A DNA stretch of 64,000 nucleotides from Natronoflexus pectinivorans (GTDB lineage: Bacteria; Bacteroidota; Bacteroidia; Bacteroidales; Marinilabiliaceae), in assembly GCF_004345615.1 (NCBI RefSeq), contig NZ_SLWK01000005.1, positions 235,536 through 299,535 of the forward strand. The letters are read 5' to 3'. Made by a program: the position numbers and the translations under genes. This document shows, piece after piece, positions 16,780-24,598 of the stretch (the stretch's first letter is position 1; the number at the start of each line of letters is the position of its first letter). The notes under the pieces are model-generated. The model did not search any database and had not been told where the DNA came from. It saw only the letters and a program-made list of their open reading frames with translations.

Positions 16780-18012
16780 TTAATAGAATCCCATTCCTAC
16801 TACCGAAATATCATCAAAAATGGATTGCCTCTCCACATGTTTTGATATAAACTTTCTTATTTCCTCAATATTGGTATCAATTGATTGAGAATTTGAGATG
16901 ATTTTCTCAACAGCATTCAACCCAGATGTGATCTCATCGCCACGTTCCAACTCCACCAAGCCATCAGTAAAAGCAAGCAGTTTAGATCCTCTTGAAACGG
17001 TCACGCGACCGGTTTCAATCACCGGAATTGTGTCCAGCATCCCCAGCCCGATGCAGCCTTTATCGAGTGAAATCAGATGTCCCTTTTGCGGCTCAAACAG
17101 CAACGGAGGCAGGTGTCCGGCATTTACATAACTAAGCCGTCGTGTCAGAATATTATATTTCCCAATAAAAATGGTAATAAATTTTTCACTATTGGCACTT
17201 TCGTTTACCCTTTTGTTTAATTGGTGAATCAGTTTTTTCATTTTCACCCGTGAAGTAAAAGCAGACCTGATAACAGCCTGAAAATTTGACATCAGCAACG
17301 CTGCTGAAATACCTTTGCCGGAAACATCGGCCACACAAAAACCGATGGTGTTTCGCGAGAGTTTCACAAAATCGTAATAATCGCCCCCCACACCATAGTG
17401 AGGATGATATAAAGTGTGAATTGCCAGCTTCCGGTGTTGAGGTAAATCGGCGGGTCCGGGAATCAACTGATTCTGAATGCGGGAAGCCAGCTCCAGCTCC
17501 TTTTTCATTACTTGCTGCTCAAGTAGTTCTGCATGCATTCGTTTGTTTTCAATGAAAACAATTATCAGATTTGAGATAATCTGAATGAGCTTTAGGTGTT
17601 TGATGGTTGGACTTATACCTTGTTGTTCTTCCTCCACATCCCCAATCAGGACATACCCTATCGCCTTAAACCGGTGGAAAAGCGGGATGATGGCATCAAA
17701 GCCTTTAAGATTTTCAGGAGGAGAGAGTGTGATGTTTTCTATGCCTTTAAAAACCGTCAAATCTCTTTCCACATCAATGCCTGCCACCTCTTCGGGAGTA
17801 ACTCCTGAATTCAACAAGTTGGACCAGACTCCTTCAGTGTTGGTATATACAAGAATTTTTCCAACATCCAGTTCTTCACGCAGCAAAATTTCAAACTCAG
17901 ACAACAAATCTTCAATGTTGTGGTCTTCATTGATGGTCTGCGCCAGATCCAACAGGATGTTTAGCCGGTCTTTATATAATCTAATGCGTCTTTTCCGTGT
18001 ATGTGTAATCAT
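16780..18012 (-). CDS. RsbU/SpoIIE-type PP2C serine phosphatase with GAF-like N-terminal domain
   Basis: From the ATG at 18012 this is a 410-residue cytoplasmic protein. A GAF-like sensory region (about residues 20-165) and a short coiled coil (ELASRIQNQLIPGPADLP) precede a PP2C domain with metal-binding motifs VGGDYYDF and CVADVSGKGISAALLM. Such phosphatases control anti-anti-sigma proteins in partner-switching cascades. The frame is open to 18108, but the upstream part is hydrophobic and poorly conserved in style, and a T-rich TTG-spacer-TTTG promoter-like stretch lies between. It converges with the hybrid kinase; a shared signalling role is only suggested. Confidence 0.85.
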   Translation of the reverse strand: MITHTRKRRIRLYKDRLNILLDLAQTINEDHNIEDLLSEFEILLREELDVGKILVYTNTEGVWSNLLNSGVTPEEVAGIDVERDLTVFKGIENITLSPPENLKGFDAIIPLFHRFKAIGYVLIGDVEEEQQGISPTIKHLKLIQIISNLIIVFIENKRMHAELLEQQVMKKELELASRIQNQLIPGPADLPQHRKLAIHTLYHPHYGVGGDYYDFVKLSRNTIGFCVADVSGKGISAALLMSNFQAVIRSAFTSRVKMKKLIHQLNKRVNESANSEKFITIFIGKYNILTRRLSYVNAGHLPPLLFEPQKGHLISLDKGCIGLGMLDTIPVIETGRVTVSRGSKLLAFTDGLVELERGDEITSGLNAVEKIISNSQSIDTNIEEIRKFISKHVERQSIFDDISVVGMGFY

Positions 18013-18230
18013 TATAACTCTTTTTCCCGTTCTGCGACAGACTAAATTTACAAAAAAAATATATGTAGTCAAGTAACAAATCATGCTTAGATCATCTGAT
18101 TTAAACATATTGTCTGGAAATTTGATATAAATTCAGATCTTGTTACTATTCGGTTATCGCTAGTTAATCGGAAAAAACTTTAAAATATTTGCTATAATGC
18201 ACTCATTATAAAATGAATGGTTGTCAAAAT

Positions 18231-18271
18231 GACAAACCGGGTTAGCGCAGTAGACGCTAACCCGGTTTGTC
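18231..18271 (-). terminator. strong hairpin downstream of efp
   Basis: A perfect 17-base stem (GACAAACCGGGTTAGCG and its reverse complement) around a seven-base loop, 45 bp after the efp stop. The stem is unusually long, and the following T-run on the minus strand is short. It may act in either direction. Confidence 0.7.
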
Positions 18272-18315
18272 TATATAGATTAATTTTAAATCGAAGAAAT
18301 ATAAATTCAAAGAAT

Positions 18316-18885
18316 TTATTCCTTGGCTCTCTCAACATAAGATCTCTCTTTGGTATCCACCTTAATTCTTTCTCCATTTTCAATAAAAAGTGGTACCATA
18401 ACAGTTGCTCCGGTATCAATCGTAGCTTGTTTCAAAGATGATGTTGAAGAGGTATCCCCTCTCACACCAGGTTCAGTATAAGTTATTTCGTAAACAATAA
18501 ATTGTGGGAGATTGACCATTAAAGGTGTTTCAGAGTCCACATGGTAAACAAGATCTACCTCCTGACCTTCACGCATCAGGTCGGGCGATTCTACCAACGC
18601 CTCCTGAATGGTCATTTGCTCAAAGCTCTCAGTATTCATAAAATGATAACCCATATCATCCTTATACAAAAATTGGTGAGGACGATGCTCCACGCGAGCT
18701 TCGGTTACTTTAACTCCGGCTGAAAAAGTGTTTTCCAATACACGACCGGTTGAAATGTTTTTAAGCTTGGTTCTTACAAAGGCAGGGCCCTTGCCCGGCT
18801 TTACATGCTGAAATTGCACAATGGAAAATAATTGCCCGTTGTGCTCAATACACATCCCGTTTCTAAAATCTGCAGTTGTTGCCAT
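18316..18885 (-). CDS. efp: elongation factor P
   Basis: A 189-residue protein with the three-domain EF-P fold: an N-terminal KOW-like domain (FRNGMCIEHNGQLFSIVQFQ) whose tip HVKPGKGPAF carries the Lys (about residue 34) that is modified in many bacteria, then two OB domains. It relieves ribosome stalling at polyproline. The C-terminus KVDTKERSYVERAKE is typical of the Bacteroidota form. A TAnnTTTG element lies 65 bp upstream. It appears to be a single-gene transcript. Confidence 0.96.
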   Translation of the reverse strand: MATTADFRNGMCIEHNGQLFSIVQFQHVKPGKGPAFVRTKLKNISTGRVLENTFSAGVKVTEARVEHRPHQFLYKDDMGYHFMNTESFEQMTIQEALVESPDLMREGQEVDLVYHVDSETPLMVNLPQFIVYEITYTEPGVRGDTSSTSSLKQATIDTGATVMVPLFIENGERIKVDTKERSYVERAKE

Positions 18886-18949
18886 ATTAAAATATCGTTT
18901 TTTCGAATAATCTCAACAAAATCAGGCTGAGAATGATCTGTTTTTTTGG

Positions 18950-18957
18950 CAAAAATA
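18950..18957 (-). promoter_or_regulatory. efp -7 promoter element
   Basis: The minus strand reads TATTTTTG here, 65 bp before the efp start. No convincing -33 element was seen. Confidence 0.4.
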
Positions 18958-19037
18958 GTCTAAAACAATAAAATATGCTTTATATAACCTTAATAAAATA
19001 CTTCTTCAACTACAGATCAACCTCATTTACAAATAAA

Positions 19038-19066
19038 AAGCGACAACCGATGGTCGGTTGTCGCTT
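19038..19066 (-). terminator. terminator of the small membrane-protein gene
   Basis: Thirteen-base perfect arms AAGCGACAACCGA / TCGGTTGTCGCTT with a three-base loop, 29 bp after the stop of the gene at 19095-19352. On the minus strand it is followed by TTTATTTG. Confidence 0.8.
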
Positions 19067-19094
19067 AATGTAAATCTTGATTCTATATCTTCAC

Positions 19095-19352
19095 TTATCT
19101 TCCAAACAAAAATGCAGCTCCAAAAATTCCTGCAATAAGAATCCATAGTACGATACCGATGGCATACCATATCAATGCTGCTTTTGCAAAATTGGCTTTG
19201 CTAACTTTGGTGTTTCCGCCGAAGGCCCAAACAAAAAGCATAATTAATCCTATAAGTGGAATCATTACAATTAAAAGAGAAAGTACCCATTCTCCAACCG
19301 ATACATTTTGACTTTCCTGTGCGTAAGCTAAAGGTTCTTGTTGATTTTCCAT
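19095..19352 (-). CDS. small two-helix membrane protein
   Basis: An 85-residue protein with a polar N-terminus (MENQQEPLAYAQESQNVS) and two membrane helices (about 21-44 and 58-81) joined by a loop GGNTKVSKANFAKA. This architecture is common in small Bacteroidota proteins of unknown role. It has its own terminator and appears monocistronic. The 270 bp upstream to the cvpA-like gene is A/T-rich with no clear feature. No function is proposed. Confidence 0.75.
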   Translation of the reverse strand: MENQQEPLAYAQESQNVSVGEWVLSLLIVMIPLIGLIMLFVWAFGGNTKVSKANFAKAALIWYAIGIVLWILIAGIFGAAFLFGR

Positions 19353-19624
19353 AGTTGTTTGATTTAAATGTATTAAATGTGATTTAATGGATGGCTAAAA
19401 CTTATATTAGTTTGTCACAAAAATCAATAACCAAATTACTAAAATAGCACATTGACCCATTCTCTTTTTTGACTAAATCATTAATTAACAAGATAAAACC
19501 TTTTATTCTGTTGACTAAGAGATCTGAAAAGCTAAATAATGGCAAACTAAAAATTTAATAGTAAATTTACACGATGAAATTCCGCATCTTGTTAAGCGGA
19601 ATAGAAAATTGAAAACTTTTTAAA

Positions 19625-20161
19625 ATGCATATTTTTGATATTATTGCATTAATCATTATCCTTTTCTTTCTAATAAAAGGTCTAAAGAACGGTTTCATTA
19701 TTGAGTTGGCTTCGTTGGCTGCACTTTTTTTAGGAATTATCCTTGCAGTGATGTTCTCAGAAGTAACAGCAACCTGGTTATCTGATTACATCACCTCCAG
19801 ATATGTATCCATTCTCGCGTTTATTTTGGTATTTACTGCTACTGTACTTGGGGTGCATCTGGTTGCAAAAATGATTGACAAGTTGGTGTCGGCCATTGCA
19901 CTGGGTTGGCTGAACCGCCTAACCGGAGCGGCCTTTGGGGTTGTAAAAGCAGCCATTTTAATAAGCATCGGTATTTTGTTGTTCGAAGCCACCGGCCTCA
20001 GCGAGAAATATATGACTGTGGAAAATCGTGACAATTCTCTCTTCTACAGCCATCTGCAAAAGGCAGCTCCACACGCTCTGCATCTCATCAATCTCAGTGT
20101 CGATCATTTACTTCCCAGACTGGAAGAGTTACCCGTTATGCCGCCAGCTTCCATGAGCTGA
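19625..20161 (+). CDS. CvpA family inner-membrane protein
   Basis: A 178-residue protein with four membrane helices. The N-terminus MHIFDIIALIIILFFLIKGL, followed by KNGFIIELASL and the later GWLNRLTGAAFGVVKAAI segment, fits the CvpA family (PF02674; colicin V production protein in Escherichia coli). Recent work elsewhere links the family to envelope integrity. It is upstream of tyrS, separated by a separate promoter, so it is probably not functionally linked. Confidence 0.85.
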   Translation: MHIFDIIALIIILFFLIKGLKNGFIIELASLAALFLGIILAVMFSEVTATWLSDYITSRYVSILAFILVFTATVLGVHLVAKMIDKLVSAIALGWLNRLTGAAFGVVKAAILISIGILLFEATGLSEKYMTVENRDNSLFYSHLQKAAPHALHLINLSVDHLLPRLEELPVMPPASMS

Positions 20162-20220
20162 TAAATAAATCAAAGCAAAAGATAGTATTTAGGCTGACAA
20201 ATTTAACCGGCTTTTTTTGA

Positions 20221-20228
20221 TATATTTG
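20221..20228 (+). promoter_or_regulatory. tyrS -7 promoter element
   Basis: TATATTTG, a full match to TAnnTTTG, 30 bp before the ATG at 20259. A small GCGC...GCGC hairpin lies in the leader. Confidence 0.5.
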
Positions 20229-20258
20229 CGCCGCAAAAGCGCAAAAAAATAATTGACC

Positions 20259-21551
20259 ATGAATTTTGTTGAAGAATTAAAATGGAGAGGCATGATCCAC
20301 GACATCATGCCCAATACTGAAGAGCAACTGCAAAAAGAGATGACTTCTGCCTATGTTGGCATTGACCCAACTGCAGACTCCCTGCATATTGGCCACCTGG
20401 TAAGCGTTATGATGCTGAAGCATTTTCAGGTAGCGGGACACCGTCCCATAGTATTGGTAGGTGGAGCAACCGGTATGATAGGCGATCCTTCCATGAAATC
20501 GGCAGAACGCAACCTTCTGGACGAAAAAACCCTGCGCCACAACCAGGAGTGCATCAAAAACCAGTTGAGCAAATTTCTGGATTTCAACAGCAGCGAGCCC
20601 AATAAAGCCGAAATGGTCAATAATTATGACTGGATGAAGGAATTCACCTTTTTAGACTTTATCCGGGACATTGGCAAGCACATCACGGTAAACTACATGA
20701 TGTCGAAGGATTCTGTTAAAAAACGAATAACCGGCGACTCACGTGAAGGTCTCTCATTTACCGAATTTACATATCAGTTGGTACAAGGGTATGATTATCT
20801 GCACCTTTACCGCGATAAAAGCTGCAAACTGCAAATGGGAGGTTCCGACCAATGGGGTAACATCACCACCGGAACTGAACTGATTCGCAGGGTGGCAGGA
20901 GGTGAGGCTTACGCCCTCACCTGTCCGCTTATTACCAAAGCCGATGGAGGTAAGTTTGGAAAAACCGAGTCGGGTAATGTGTGGCTTGATCCGGAAAGAA
21001 CCAGTCCCTATCAGTTTTACCAGTTTTGGCTGAATACATCGGATACAGATGCTGAAAAGTACATCAAAATATTCACGTTGTTGACGCGTGATGAAGTGGA
21101 AGCCCTCATACAAGAGCATCAGCAGGCACCACATGCGCGCGCCTTACAAAAAAGGCTTGCACAAGAGGTAACCACCATGGTTCATGGTGCGGAAGCATAT
21201 GAGTTCGCAGTGGAAGCATCACAAATTCTGTTTGGAAAAGGAGCAACTGAAACACTTAAAAAAATGGACGAAAAAACACTATTAAGTGTTTTTGACGGAG
21301 TTCCTGTATTTGAAGTAAACCGTTCTCTGCTTGAATCCGGCATAAATGTTCTGGATTTGATAGCCGATGCAGCTGCCGTTTTCCCGTCAAAAGGGGAGGC
21401 CCGAAGAACTGTAAAGGGTGGTGGGGTCAGCATCAATAAAGTAAAAGTGGAAACCCAGGACGATGTTGTTGATACCTCAGCATTGCTGAATGATAAGTAC
21501 ATTTTGGTTCAGAAAGGGAAAAAGAGTTATTCGCTGATAATAGCACAGTAA
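20259..21551 (+). CDS. tyrS: tyrosyl-tRNA synthetase
   Basis: A 430-residue class I synthetase that charges tRNA-Tyr. It has the HIGH motif as HIGHL in [14 protein letters not shown], the tyrosine-binding region [20 protein letters not shown], the KMSKS equivalent KFGKTESG, and a C-terminal S4 RNA-binding domain (about 365-430, [12 protein letters not shown]). A TTG two codons upstream could start translation, but the ATG at 20259 is the normal family start. The gene has its own promoter and terminator. Confidence 0.97.
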   Translation: MNFVEELKWRGMIHDIMPNTEEQLQKEMTSAYVGIDPTADSLHIGHLVSVMMLKHFQVAGHRPIVLVGGATGMIGDPSMKSAERNLLDEKTLRHNQECIKNQLSKFLDFNSSEPNKAEMVNNYDWMKEFTFLDFIRDIGKHITVNYMMSKDSVKKRITGDSREGLSFTEFTYQLVQGYDYLHLYRDKSCKLQMGGSDQWGNITTGTELIRRVAGGEAYALTCPLITKADGGKFGKTESGNVWLDPERTSPYQFYQFWLNTSDTDAEKYIKIFTLLTRDEVEALIQEHQQAPHARALQKRLAQEVTTMVHGAEAYEFAVEASQILFGKGATETLKKMDEKTLLSVFDGVPVFEVNRSLLESGINVLDLIADAAAVFPSKGEARRTVKGGGVSINKVKVETQDDVVDTSALLNDKYILVQKGKKSYSLIIAQ

Positions 21552-21579
21552 TAACTATTTTTAGTAATAATAAGAACTC

Positions 21580-21611
21580 AAAGGGGTTGTCGATCATTCG
21601 ACAACCCCTTT
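21580..21611 (+). terminator. terminator of tyrS
   Basis: Fourteen-base perfect arms AAAGGGGTTGTCGA / TCGACAACCCCTTT with a four-base loop and a following T-run. Confidence 0.88.
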
Positions 21612-21615
21612 TTGT

Positions 21616-21960
21616 CAGGTGTGACAGTATTACTAAACTTCAAAACCGACTCCGGATAGAAACATGGAAAAAATTAACTGGTCTGGTCTGTATTAATTTT
21701 CCGGAATCTCTTACCTAATTTGATTACGCATAAATCTCAAATTATTTCGACCCATGTTTTTATGCCGGCTTCCGATTTTAATGTAAATATATGTTTACAA
21801 TTCCATTTGAACCTTAATCTGGAGTGTTAAAATCCCTTAGATGTATATTAACAAGTCATTAATTACAACTTCTAACGCAGGTAAGAATCTTGTTATTGAG
21901 GAGGTTAGCGTCTGATTACGTTTTGTGAAAAAAATCAGAAAAAAATAGAAACCTCAACAC
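21616..21960. other. 345-bp gap between tyrS and frr terminators, nothing recognised
   Basis: Between two convergent terminators. No plausible open frame, tRNA or clear palindrome was seen on either strand. Base composition is A/T-rich, as in other gaps. Confidence 0.4.
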
Positions 21961-21963
21961 ATA

Positions 21964-21995
21964 AAAAAAGGCCGCTCTATCGAGCGACCTTTTTT
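21964..21995 (-). terminator. terminator of frr
   Basis: Arms AAAAAAGGCCGCTC / GAGCGACCTTTTTT with one mismatch and a four-base loop, starting immediately after the frr stop codon. Confidence 0.82.
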
Positions 21996-22559
21996 CTATA
22001 CAGTCATAATATCTTGTTCTTTCCTTTCAAGCATCTCTTCGATGCGTTTCATGAACTTATCGGTGAGTTTCTGAGTTTCTTCCTCGGCATCTTTAGCCAT
22101 ATCTTCAGGAAGACCATCCTTCTGAAGTTTTTTAAACTCGTCTATGGCTTCTCGGCGAACGTTACGGATTCCTATTCGGGTCTCTTCCCCAATCTTTTTC
22201 ACCATTTTTACAAGATCCTTTCTTCGCTCTTCGGTTAATGGCGGAACATTTATGCGTATAACGTCTCCATTGTTATCGGGGTTCATACCGAGATTAGCAG
22301 CCAAAATGGCCTTTTCGATGACGGGAATCATCCCCTTTTCCCACGGCTGAATAGCGATGGTTCTTGGGTCGGGGGTATTTACATTTGCAACCTGTGCAAG
22401 TGGAGTCATGGAACCATAATAATCGACCATAAGGCCATCAAGCATTTTGGGGTTGGCTTTACCGGCACGTATTTTGGCCATTTCACGATCTAAATGGTCA
22501 ATGGCTTTATCCATTTTTTCTGTGGCATCTTCCAGAACTAACTTAATTTCATCTTCCAT
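21996..22559 (-). CDS. frr: ribosome recycling factor
   Basis: A 187-residue protein with the RRF three-helix bundle and the signature KIRAGKANPKMLDGLMVDYYG. The later ERRKDLVKMVKKIGEETRIG and NVRREAIDEFKK segments are typical. It splits post-termination ribosomes together with EF-G. Length is standard. The upstream TATATTTG at 22598-22605 is its probable -7 element. In many Bacteroidota frr follows pyrH, which is absent here. Confidence 0.96.
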   Translation of the reverse strand: MEDEIKLVLEDATEKMDKAIDHLDREMAKIRAGKANPKMLDGLMVDYYGSMTPLAQVANVNTPDPRTIAIQPWEKGMIPVIEKAILAANLGMNPDNNGDVIRINVPPLTEERRKDLVKMVKKIGEETRIGIRNVRREAIDEFKKLQKDGLPEDMAKDAEEETQKLTDKFMKRIEEMLERKEQDIMTV

Positions 22560-22597
22560 AATGCAAATATTTTGTTAAACATTGCTGAGTTTAGTAA

Positions 22598-22605
22598 CAA
22601 ATATA
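22598..22605 (-). promoter_or_regulatory. frr -7 promoter element
   Basis: The minus strand reads TATATTTG, 38 bp before the frr start. It lies just past the stop of the upstream cysteine-cluster gene. Confidence 0.5.
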
Positions 22606-22611
22606 AAACTT

Positions 22612-22866
22612 TTACGCTGACTGACAACCCTCCAATTCAGCTAAAATATTAAGTGCCTCAAGTCTGGAATTGCCACATATTAGCAACTCAGCTTTAAATC
22701 CACCGCAAACAGGAGGTCTGTCAGGACTTTCAAAAATAGCACAACGGTAATCTTCCGTTAAATGTATGCAACGCACACCAGCCGGTTTGCCATTGGGCAT
22801 TCCGGGAATTGGGGAAGATATAGAAGGAGCAATACAACATGCTCCACAACTAGGTCTGCAATCCAT
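22612..22866 (-). CDS. YkgJ-type cysteine-cluster protein
   Basis: From the ATG at 22866 this is an 84-residue protein with the CxxCxxCC-like cluster [13 protein letters not shown] and later Cys in VRCIHL, YRCAIF and PPVCGGF, the layout of the YkgJ/UPF0153 family (proposed zinc- or iron-binding). The frame continues to 22920, but the extra residues [18 protein letters not shown] do not fit the family. It precedes frr on the same strand. Biochemical function is unknown. Confidence 0.78.
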   Translation of the reverse strand: MDCRPSCGACCIAPSISSPIPGMPNGKPAGVRCIHLTEDYRCAIFESPDRPPVCGGFKAELLICGNSRLEALNILAELEGCQSA

Positions 22867-23045
22867 TATTTTTTTTTGCGAAAATAAGAAAACCTGTTGT
22901 TGATAACAACACATTAACAAATATTTATACGGCTACTATACAATGAATTACCTTGCTATTAAAAACTACCATGGATGATATCTCAGTGGATTTTTGTAAT
23001 TTAGCAAAAAAGACTCTTTTGTCTCTATAACATAAGAATAAGAAA

Positions 23046-23849
23046 ATGAATCAACATTTGATTGAATTAAAGAGCTGGTTTACAAAGCACAATGGTGTTT
23101 TAACTGCTTTGTCGGGGGGAGTTGACTCTTGTCTGGTTGCCTGGGCTGCACGTCAGGCGTTACCAAAAGAAAAAGCCATTGCATTAATAGGCGATTCACC
23201 AAGTTTAAAACGTCGTGATTTGGATATTGCCATCGATTTCTGTAATCAGCACGACATACAATACGCCATCATTTATCCCAACGAGATTGATGACCCAAAC
23301 TACAGGGTAAATCCTGAAGATCGTTGTTTTTGGTGCAAAAGTTCCCTTTACACCGTGATGGGTGAGTTCAGAGAAAAAAACTATCCAGATTTCATCTTGG
23401 CCAATGGCAATAACAAAAGCGATTGGGGAGATTATCGTCCCGGCTTGAAGGCTGCCGACAAATACCACTCCTATAGCCCACTGGCTGAGTGCGAAATGAC
23501 CAAAGAAGATATACGCAATCTGGCACGTGAAGCTGGTTTGCAGGTTTGGGATAAACCTGCAAGTCCTTGTTTAAGTAGTCGTTTCCCTTACGGTGAATTG
23601 ATAACCGTGGACAAACTGGCGCTGGTTGAAAAAGCTGAAGATATTGTGGCCAATCATGGTTTCATGGATTCACGAGTTCGCTATTTTGGCTCTAAAGCCA
23701 AAATAGAGGTTCCAGAATTTCAGTTATCTATCCTTAAAGAGAAAATCAACACCATCACCAAACAATTTGCAGAAATTGGGTTTAACGAGACTGAGATAGA
23801 TGAGGAAGGACTGGTTTCAGGAAAGCTAAACAGACTCATAGGGAAATGA
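23046..23849 (+). CDS. larE: LarE-family sulfur transferase (PP-loop ATPase), three-cysteine form
   Basis: A 267-residue cytoplasmic enzyme. The PP-loop SGGVDS near residue 23 binds ATP, and RPGLKAADK and KPASPCLSSRFPYG are LarE signatures. LarE puts sulfur on a pyridinium precursor of the nickel-pincer cofactor. C175 matches the sacrificial Cys of Lactiplantibacillus LarE. C94 and C97 form a CxxC (CFWCKSS) that is found in LarE variants reported to carry a [4Fe-4S] cluster held by three Cys. No larB, larC or larA gene is in the window. It overlaps sfsA by four bases. A different sulfur-transfer role is possible. Confidence 0.85.
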   Translation: MNQHLIELKSWFTKHNGVLTALSGGVDSCLVAWAARQALPKEKAIALIGDSPSLKRRDLDIAIDFCNQHDIQYAIIYPNEIDDPNYRVNPEDRCFWCKSSLYTVMGEFREKNYPDFILANGNNKSDWGDYRPGLKAADKYHSYSPLAECEMTKEDIRNLAREAGLQVWDKPASPCLSSRFPYGELITVDKLALVEKAEDIVANHGFMDSRVRYFGSKAKIEVPEFQLSILKEKINTITKQFAEIGFNETEIDEEGLVSGKLNRLIGK

Positions 23850-24544
23850 TATTTCAACAAAAACTGGTTCACGGAACTTTAATAAAACGTTATAAACGTT
23901 TTTTGGCCGATATAAAACTGGATTCCGGAGAAATTGTAACAGCCCATTGCACCAACAGCGGCTCCATGAAAAGTTGCCTGGAGGAGGGAGCGGAGGTTTA
24001 CATATCGCATGTAACCGATCCTAAACGAAAAACCCGGTTCACCTGGGAAATGATTAAAATCAATGGCGACTGGGTTGGCATTAACACGTCACATCCCAAC
24101 AAAATTGCTTATAACGCCATTCTTAACAGGGAAATTCCCGGGTTGGACAACTACAGTTCAGCGAGACGTGAGGTGAAATTCGATGAGAGTCGTTTGGATA
24201 TTCTGGCTGAAAACGATCGGGAGAAATGTGCCATTGAGGTAAAAAACGTGACCATGAAAGATGGTGAGTTTGCACGGTTTCCCGATGCACGAACCGAGCG
24301 GGGTCTGAAGCATCTGCACACCTTAATACGATTGAAGAAAGAGGGGTTCCGGGTGGCCATGGTTTACATCATCCAGCGATCAGATGTGAATCTGTTTGGC
24401 CCTGCCCACGATATCGATCCGGAATACTCCAACACCCTGATTCTGGCTGAAAAGGAAGGTGTGGAAATATTTCCGGTTCAGGTAAAAGTTGAACCGGAAG
24501 GGATTCATGTTTGCAGAGTCTTAGAGTATAAGCTTAATAAATAA
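23846..24544 (+). CDS. sfsA: SfsA family DNA-binding/nuclease-like protein
   Basis: A 232-residue protein with an N-terminal OB-like domain (FLADIKLDSGEIVTAHC, then TNSGSMKSCLEEGAEV) and a PD-(D/E)XK-like C-terminal domain (KCAIEVKNVTMKD, where the EVK pattern gives active-site residues). SfsA was named for sugar fermentation stimulation and has since been linked to nuclease activity. It is translationally coupled to larE (ATGA overlap), a pairing not explained by known function. Confidence 0.9.
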   Translation: MIFQQKLVHGTLIKRYKRFLADIKLDSGEIVTAHCTNSGSMKSCLEEGAEVYISHVTDPKRKTRFTWEMIKINGDWVGINTSHPNKIAYNAILNREIPGLDNYSSARREVKFDESRLDILAENDREKCAIEVKNVTMKDGEFARFPDARTERGLKHLHTLIRLKKEGFRVAMVYIIQRSDVNLFGPAHDIDPEYSNTLILAEKEGVEIFPVQVKVEPEGIHVCRVLEYKLNK

Positions 24545-24545
24545 A

Positions 24546-24573
24546 ACCGTATCCCTGAAATCAGAGATACGGT
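24546..24573. terminator. hairpin between sfsA and the convergent GH2 gene
   Basis: Arms ACCGTATCCCTGA / TCAGAGATACGGT with one mismatch and a tight loop, just after the sfsA stop and 25 bp from the GH2 stop. It is probably a shared terminator, with T-rich sequence on the plus side. Confidence 0.6.
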
Positions 24574-24598
24574 ATGCTATTGCCTTTTTATTAGTTAT

